Assembly (NCBI RefSeq): GCF_001311985.1
Contig: NZ_BBCJ01000018.1
Coordinates: 24,974-88,973, forward strand
Length of the DNA: 64,000 nt
Direction: 5' to 3'
From: Geotalea toluenoxydans JCM 15764
Lineage (GTDB): Bacteria > Desulfobacterota > Desulfuromonadia > Geobacterales > Geobacteraceae
Every line of letters begins with the position of its first letter. Position 1 is the stretch's first letter. Both the position numbers and the translations under genes were made by a program. The notes under the pieces were generated by a model. The model had not been told where the DNA came from and did no database searches. It worked only from the letters and a program-made list of their open reading frames with translations. Positions 59,442-64,000 of this stretch are shown one piece after another.

Positions 59442-59968
59442 CTAAAAACCCTCCGGTTCTTCCATTTGCTCCTTGATCTCCTCCGAATCAATGGAAAGGA
59501 CCCCTGTCGGCAGCAGAAGAACGCTGGCCTGCTTGCCTTTCCATTCAGCCCGGTCGTTCTCCATCAGGCAGGTTCGCCGAACTTTTTCCGGCAGGCGGCC
59601 AGAAGCTTGTTGTAATTATCTTTGCCGGCGAAATAGGCGGTGGCGCCGTAGAAAAGATCCTTGTAGAAATAGTAGTAGATCCTGGTTACGGTTGCCTCGC
59701 CGATCTTCAGCTGATCGTCCGGGCGGGAATAGACGGTGACCTGTGCAGCAGCCTGTTTGTTGGTACGCGTGTACAGCTCCCGCAGTGCTGCCGTCCCTTC
59801 CTTGCTGAATTCCAGACCTTCCACCTCATAGACCGGTGCTCCCCAAGCGATACCCCGGAAACCGTCAGGTTCCCTTTCCTCAAAGGCAAGATCATTGGCC
59901 ATGGCGCCGGCAGCAAGAAATGCCAGAACCAGGGTGCAACTAACTATCGTCTTCACTGACAGTCTCAT
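59442..59968 (-). CDS. Exported protein of unknown function in the cobalamin operon
   Basis: About 175 aa with a clear signal peptide (TIVSCTLVLAFLAAGAMA). The start is ATG 59968 (MRLSVKTIV), with GGAGG upstream. The mature part includes FRGIAWGAPVYEVEGL, an Asp/Gly-rich start seen in small periplasmic proteins, then YYYFYKDLFYGATAYFAG. A frameshift at about 59566 is bridged: KKFGEPA joins LMENDRAEWKGKQASV, ending MEEPEGF. I do not recognise the family firmly. It ends 6 bp before cbiH-cbiP, so it is likely co-transcribed. Confidence 0.7.
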
Positions 59969-59987
59969 AATGGCCTCCATTGCTTCA

Positions 59988-61045
59988 TCAATTTTGACAT
60001 TCCGCTATGGCCAGGGTTATGTTGCCGCTTTTTACCTTCTTCAGCAGCATGGTTCCCCCTCCGGAAGCAAGCAAGGCAGCAGGCTCCGCAACACCGGTCG
60101 CACCTATGGCCGCGAGGGCATGATTGGAGGGGGGAGACGGTGAATCAACTCTGTTCAGTTCTTCACTCTCGTAAAATGCGATTGAAAGGCCTAACCGCTC
60201 GGCAAATGTCAGCAATCCCGGCTCCGCCCGCTTGGCGGTGGCGGAGGCGATGCATTTCAGGCTCTTCATGGACAGGAACAGCCGCTTCATGTTTGCACTA
60301 ACCAGAGCCCCTATCTCTTCCGCACTGGTTCCGCTGTTACAACCGATCCCCAGCACCAGGTTCCGGGGACGGAGAATGAGAAGCTTTTCCGACTGCACCT
60401 GCGGCGGCAGTTGCCGGTTGGTAATGAACAGGTACCCTTTCGCCGAGCTTTGCAGGGCCTCGATGAAGGTATCATGGAAAGAAAGGGGGCAGCGGCCATG
60501 GAACCAGGTGCGTACCCGCCCCGTTCCATCGACAACCGCTATTTCAGCGTCATCCAGAAGCAGGCTGTTGAGGACCTTGACCCGTGCCAGGTCGTCTATG
60601 ACCCAACCTTCCTCCTTGGCCAGCATATCAAAGGAAGGGAGATTGTTGGCATCGGTAGCTGTGGTAATCACCTCCCGCGCACCGGTAAGAAAAGCGCACC
60701 TGCAGGCCAGCTCGTTGGCACCCCCCAGGTGCCCGGAAAGAATCGGAATGGAAAAGCGACCGGCATCATCCATGACCACCACCGCCGGGTCCTTGTCCTT
60801 CGCTTCCAGCAGCGGGGCAATCATGCGCACGACAATGCCGGTAGCCATGATGAAAACGAAGCCGTCGGTCTCCGGCCACAGCCTGCGCACCAGTTCTTTC
60901 AGCTCGCCGATAAAGGGAACTGCCTTTTTGCCGGCCATCCCCGCATATTTCTGCAGGACAAACAGGTCCGCCCTGGGAAAACCATCCTAAGCTGCGCTCC
61001 CAGTCTGGCGCCGTTGCGGGTTATGGCGATAATGGCAATGCGCAT
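59988..61045 (-). CDS. cbiG: Cobalt-precorrin 5A hydrolase
   Basis: Opens the delta-lactone of cobalt-precorrin-5A and releases acetaldehyde in the anaerobic B12 pathway. About 352 aa. The ATG at 61045 (MRIAIIAITRNGARLG) is separated from the main frame by a frameshift at about 60971-60976. RADLFVLQKYAGMAGKKAVPF then runs into MATGIVVRMIAPLL and LSGHLGGANELAC (CbiG N-domain), and the C-terminal LVLGIGCNSGTSAEEI. Supports an anaerobic (early cobalt insertion) route together with cbiL and cbiF. Confidence 0.9.
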
Positions 61046-61130
61046 TGGTTCACCACTAAGATCAATCCACAGATTATACCGATTTTACGGATGCACATTG
61101 CCTTGCCTGCGATGTTTGGTATGGATTTTC

Positions 61131-61985
61131 TTATTCCACGATCTTCGGCAATAAGCCATTATCCAATTCCTTTAACTGCCTTAAGTTGACATTGCCTGTC
61201 AGAGACTTCATCTGTGTGATCGCCGCATCATTCAATTGCCGTATCCGTCCCTGCTGGCTCAACCCCTGATATATCAATACTGAGTTAATACTTTCAAGAT
61301 TCGAAAGAACAACCAGTTGCTCAATCGTAGCATAATCGCGCATATTACCGGTCTTCTTTGGGTGGTTCTGCCGCCATTCACCAGAAGTCATCCCAAACAA
61401 TGCCACATTCAGCAAGTCGGCTTCTGTTGCATAAATAGTGGTTATTTGGGTTTTGGTCAATCGTCGGGGAATGAGGTAATCCTTGATTGCATCTGTATGG
61501 ATTTTATAGTTAATCTTGGCAAGGGTTCGTTGAAGATTCCATTCCAGTGCCTTGGAGCGGGCCTCTTCCTCCTTGAGACGCTGAAATTCCTTTATGAGGT
61601 AGAGTTTGAACTCTACGGAAATCCAGGAAGCAAATTCAAAAGCAATGTCTTTATGGGCGAAGGTTCCACCATATCTGCCAGATTTTGATACTAGGCCTAT
61701 GGCATTGGTAGCCTCAATCCACCGTTGCGGAGACAGCACAAAATAATTACTTCCGGCTTCATTTTTAAACCTCTCGAATTCGAGAGGTTTGAAATCAGGG
61801 TTGCTCAGCTTTTCCCACAGACCCAAAAGCTCGATCGTACTTCGGCCACGCATCCAGTTATTGATGACGGCAAACGGCTCCGCAGCATTCCGATATCGAG
61901 CGATGTCGGTCAAGGATATGTAGTCTTCCCGCTCTCGGGAAATGATGGCTATTTCCTTGCCTTGCACATCGATCTTTCCGGCCAT
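61131..61985 (-). CDS. KilA-N domain protein
   Basis: A 284-aa protein with an N-terminal KilA-N DNA-binding domain: DYISLTDIARYRN, NNWMRGRSTIELLGLWE, GRYGGTFAHKDIAFEFASW (about residues 20-125). A helical region (EFQRLKEEEARSKALEW) and an alpha/beta C-terminus follow. Such proteins come from phages and mobile elements and are scattered through bacterial genomes, often beside repeats. It interrupts the cbi genes between cbiF and cbiG and is preceded in the DNA by a repeat-like CCGTAAAATCGGTATAATC motif (about 61073-61095). Unlikely to act in B12 synthesis. Confidence 0.85.
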   Translation of the reverse strand: MAGKIDVQGKEIAIISREREDYISLTDIARYRNAAEPFAVINNWMRGRSTIELLGLWEKLSNPDFKPLEFERFKNEAGSNYFVLSPQRWIEATNAIGLVSKSGRYGGTFAHKDIAFEFASWISVEFKLYLIKEFQRLKEEEARSKALEWNLQRTLAKINYKIHTDAIKDYLIPRRLTKTQITTIYATEADLLNVALFGMTSGEWRQNHPKKTGNMRDYATIEQLVVLSNLESINSVLIYQGLSQQGRIRQLNDAAITQMKSLTGNVNLRQLKELDNGLLPKIVE

Positions 61986-62036
61986 CTTTTCCTCACGTGT
62001 ACAGGCAATTCCCCCAAGCTTGGGGGATACCTTTCA

Positions 62037-62291
62037 TTACTTCAGATACTTTTCCAGGATCGCCCGCTTATTACCTTCTGCCGCAGCAGCCGAAGCTTTG
62101 AGTTCGCGGACTCGCTGCTCTCGTGAACGCATTCCAGGACAACGAAATTTTCTGGATGTGAAAATTGCTTGTTGTGTCATCACCACGCTTGATGGCATCG
62201 GGATAAATACTCCTGCGTTCACGCCCGTCAATGCTGATGGCACATCCATGGGATTTTTACCATTTCTGGTCGATACCCCCATCGGCCGCAA
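62037..62291 (-). CDS. Small hypothetical protein
   Basis: An 84-codon frame ending RVRELKASAAAAEGNKRAILEKYLK, a plausible helical C-terminus. No family is recognised. A plus-strand frame across the same bases also looks protein-like (DVKIACCVITTLDGIG), so the coding strand is undecided. It could be a fragment of a gene disrupted when the KilA-N gene arrived. Confidence 0.3.
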   Translation of the reverse strand: MRPMGVSTRNGKNPMDVPSALTGVNAGVFIPMPSSVVMTQQAIFTSRKFRCPGMRSREQRVRELKASAAAAEGNKRAILEKYLK

Positions 62292-62327
62292 ATTCGAGAG
62301 CAGTTTTCAATAATTCGTTCCACATAC

Positions 62328-63119
62328 CTAACCGACTACCCCTTCCCGGAATTCATGACTGAAACCTTTGTCGTAAAGGAGAGACTTGGCTTTCAGCCCT
62401 TCCCGCCGGGCACTGAGAACATCGCCGATGATAATCAACGCCTGTTTGCCGATGCCTGCTTCCTTGACCCTGGCGGCAATATCGGCAAGAGTCCCTTCCA
62501 CCACCTGCTCGTCGGGCCAGGTTGCCCTGGCCACCACCGCCACCGGCGTTTTCTCAGTGTATGCACCCTGAAGCAGTTCCACCACCACCTGTTCGATCAT
62601 GGCCACGGAGAGGTAGATAACCATGGTGGCGCCGATGCCTGCGGTGCGGGCCAGGGTCTCCCGCTCCGGCACCGGCGTTCTGCCTGCCAAACGGGTAATG
62701 ATCACCGTCTGTGTCACCTCCGGCAGGGTCAGCTCCTGTTTCAGGGTGGCTGCAGCAGCAAAAGCGCTCGTCACCCCTGGCACTACCTCGTACCCGATGC
62801 CAAGCCTGTCCAGCTCGACCATCTGCTCCTGAATGGCTCCATAGATGGACGGGTCTCCGGTGTGCAGACGCACTACCTTCTTCCCGGCAAAGACCGCCTC
62901 GGACAAGGCGCTCGTCGTCTCTTCCAGGGTCATCCCGGCAGAATCGAAGACCTGGGCATTGGCGGCATAGGTCCGCACCAGTTCCCGGTCCACCAGGCTG
63001 CCGGCATAGACTACCACCTCCGCCTCGCCCAATAGCCGCGCCCCCTTGACCGTGATCAGCTCCGCATCACCCGGGCCAGCGCCGACAAAAGCTATTCTGT
63101 TTTCCGTTGCAGCATTCAC
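62328..63119 (-). CDS. cbiF: Cobalt-precorrin-4 C11-methyltransferase
   Basis: A 263-aa SAM-dependent tetrapyrrole methylase. Family motifs: FVGAGPGDAELITVKG, VVYAGSLV, RLHTGDPSIYGAIQEQ, YEVVPGVTSAFAAAATL and QTVIITRLAGRTPVP, which together match CbiF/CobM. Intact frame; it follows cbiL by 13 bp. Adds the C11 methyl group during corrin ring synthesis. Confidence 0.92.
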   Translation of the reverse strand: MNAATENRIAFVGAGPGDAELITVKGARLLGEAEVVVYAGSLVDRELVRTYAANAQVFDSAGMTLEETTSALSEAVFAGKKVVRLHTGDPSIYGAIQEQMVELDRLGIGYEVVPGVTSAFAAAATLKQELTLPEVTQTVIITRLAGRTPVPERETLARTAGIGATMVIYLSVAMIEQVVVELLQGAYTEKTPVAVVARATWPDEQVVEGTLADIAARVKEAGIGKQALIIIGDVLSARREGLKAKSLLYDKGFSHEFREGVVG

Positions 63120-63132
63120 TGAATAAATTCCT

Positions 63133-63858
63133 TCACCACAGGTTTTTTTTGACGATCAGCAGCGACAGATAGTCCAGCTTCCGTCCCACCAGGGAGGCCA
63201 GTTCAGTCACTACCTCCTCGTCTACCGAACCGACACGGCGGACGAAAACAGCCTGTTTTTCCAGTCCCATCTCCTGCAGCAGGGCGTAAACACGGTCGAA
63301 TACCCGGCTCACCTTCATCAGGACGATGGTATCGAAATTTTCGAAAGCGCGGCGCAGCTCTTCATCCTCGTAGGTAGTAGGAAGGATGGCGATGCGGTCC
63401 GAGGCCATGCCGAGGGGAAGATCAGCGGCAATGGAAGCGGCGTTGATGCTGGAAATACCAGGCACCACCTCTATTTCGAGGTGCGGATACCTATCGCGGA
63501 AGATGCGGTAGAGGTAGAGAAAGGTGGAATAGAGAAAGGGATCGCCGATGGTTATAAAGGCCACATCCTTGCCGGCGGCAACACGCTCGGCAACTTGGGC
63601 GGCAGCCTTTTCCCAGAAGGTATCCAGCCCATCCTGATCCCTCTTCATGGGGAAGACCTGGACCAGCACCTCCTGGCTACTGCGGTCGATAAATTCTTCG
63701 ACAATGGAAAGGGCATAGCTGGAGGCGTCCGCAGTCCCGGTGGGGGTGCAGATCACCGGCACCGAGCGGATGATCCGCTCCGCCTTGCGGGTAATCAGCT
63801 CCGGGTCGCCGGGGCCGACACCGATGGCGTATATTTTTGCAGATATTTGATTTTTCAT
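63133..63858 (-). CDS. cbiL: Cobalt-factor-II / precorrin-2 C20-methyltransferase
   Basis: A 241-aa tetrapyrrole methylase from ATG 63858 (MKNQISAKIYAIGVG). A TTG-started extension of 15 residues is open, but neither start has a strong ribosome-binding site. Motifs: IGVGPGDPELITRKA, TIGDPFLYSTFLY, VPGISSINAAS and VLMKVSRVFDRVYALLQ, typical of CbiL/CobI. First cobalamin gene inside the window; the operon may begin beyond the right edge. Confidence 0.92.
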   Translation of the reverse strand: MKNQISAKIYAIGVGPGDPELITRKAERIIRSVPVICTPTGTADASSYALSIVEEFIDRSSQEVLVQVFPMKRDQDGLDTFWEKAAAQVAERVAAGKDVAFITIGDPFLYSTFLYLYRIFRDRYPHLEIEVVPGISSINAASIAADLPLGMASDRIAILPTTYEDEELRRAFENFDTIVLMKVSRVFDRVYALLQEMGLEKQAVFVRRVGSVDEEVVTELASLVGRKLDYLSLLIVKKNLW

Positions 63859-63929
63859 TGGCTTGGGCGCTTTTTGCGAATTCGATTTCAGGATGGAGAG
63901 CAAGGCAGCAAGGAGAAGCCGACGCAGGC

Positions 63930-63972
63930 CTCACCCGCCTTTGGCAACCCTCTCCCATAAAGGGAGAGGTAA
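63930..63972. repeat. REP-like palindrome upstream of cbiL
   Basis: CCTCTCCC and GGGAGAGG (about 63950-63969) form a hairpin beside CCTCACCCGCCTTTGGC. This phrase pair is a very common intergenic palindromic repeat in many bacterial genomes. It marks the gap before cbiL. Confidence 0.65.
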
Positions 63973-64000
63973 ACGTAGTAATACTCCACTGGGGAGGGAT

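Overview
The window looks like a chromosomal segment of a Geobacter-type delta-proteobacterium (Geobacterales / Desulfuromonadia). The signs are a very large multiheme c-type cytochrome with mixed CXXCH and CX4CH haem motifs, a ResB/CcsA cytochrome c maturation operon, huge secreted IPT/TIG and beta-helix proteins under a GEMM c-di-GMP riboswitch, response regulators with GGDEF domains, and an anaerobic cobalamin (cbi) operon. Nearly every gene is on the minus strand. The only clear plus-strand gene is a PilZ-like protein at 54116-54942.

Reading caveat: more than 25 genes or gene parts are interrupted by single-base frameshifts. Where I could localise them, most are one missing base in a short G/C run (or an A/T run), with intact family sequence on both sides. 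I read these as sequence or assembly errors, not mass pseudogenisation. I therefore annotate whole genes across the shifts and say where each shift lies.

Layout from left to right. 1-11.1 kb: three secreted surface proteins transcribed right to left, led by a GEMM-I riboswitch and terminator at 11.27-11.40 kb. 11.8-24.9 kb: one long operon for cytochrome c assembly (CcsA, ResB, ResB-like) interleaved with two B12-binding radical SAM proteins, a spermidine-synthase-like membrane protein, and an ABC exporter-type module plus a DUF2318 Fe-S membrane protein that resembles the Campylobacter Cj1660-Cj1663 iron locus. 24.9-32.3 kb: a WG-repeat lipoprotein, another ResB-like protein, and the 23-motif multiheme cytochrome. 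32.7-42.6 kb: a type I restriction-modification island (hsdM, fic, hsdS, GxxExxY, hsdR, YgjP-like metallopeptidase) inserted at the 3' end of tRNA-Ser(CGA). It is bounded by a 14-bp direct repeat, with integrase-like remnants near both ends. 42.7-50.6 kb: tadA, then a signalling operon (CheY-like receiver, two REC-PAS-GGDEF proteins, two histidine kinases, one PstS-like binding protein). 50.7-53.8 kb: zur-znuA-znuC-znuB zinc uptake with a palindromic Zur/Fur-type box. 54.9-63.9 kb: cobalamin biosynthesis (cbiL, cbiF, cbiG, a fused cbiH-cbiP, cbiB, cobD), interrupted by a KilA-N gene and several small palindromic repeats.

How the parts fit: the cytochrome assembly operon sits directly downstream of a cytochrome carrying more than 20 haem sites, and its two B12-binding radical SAM enzymes would need the cobalamin made by the cbi genes of the same genome. 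The riboswitch links the secreted surface proteins to c-di-GMP, which the two GGDEF proteins are predicted to make. These links are inferences from gene content, not direct observations.
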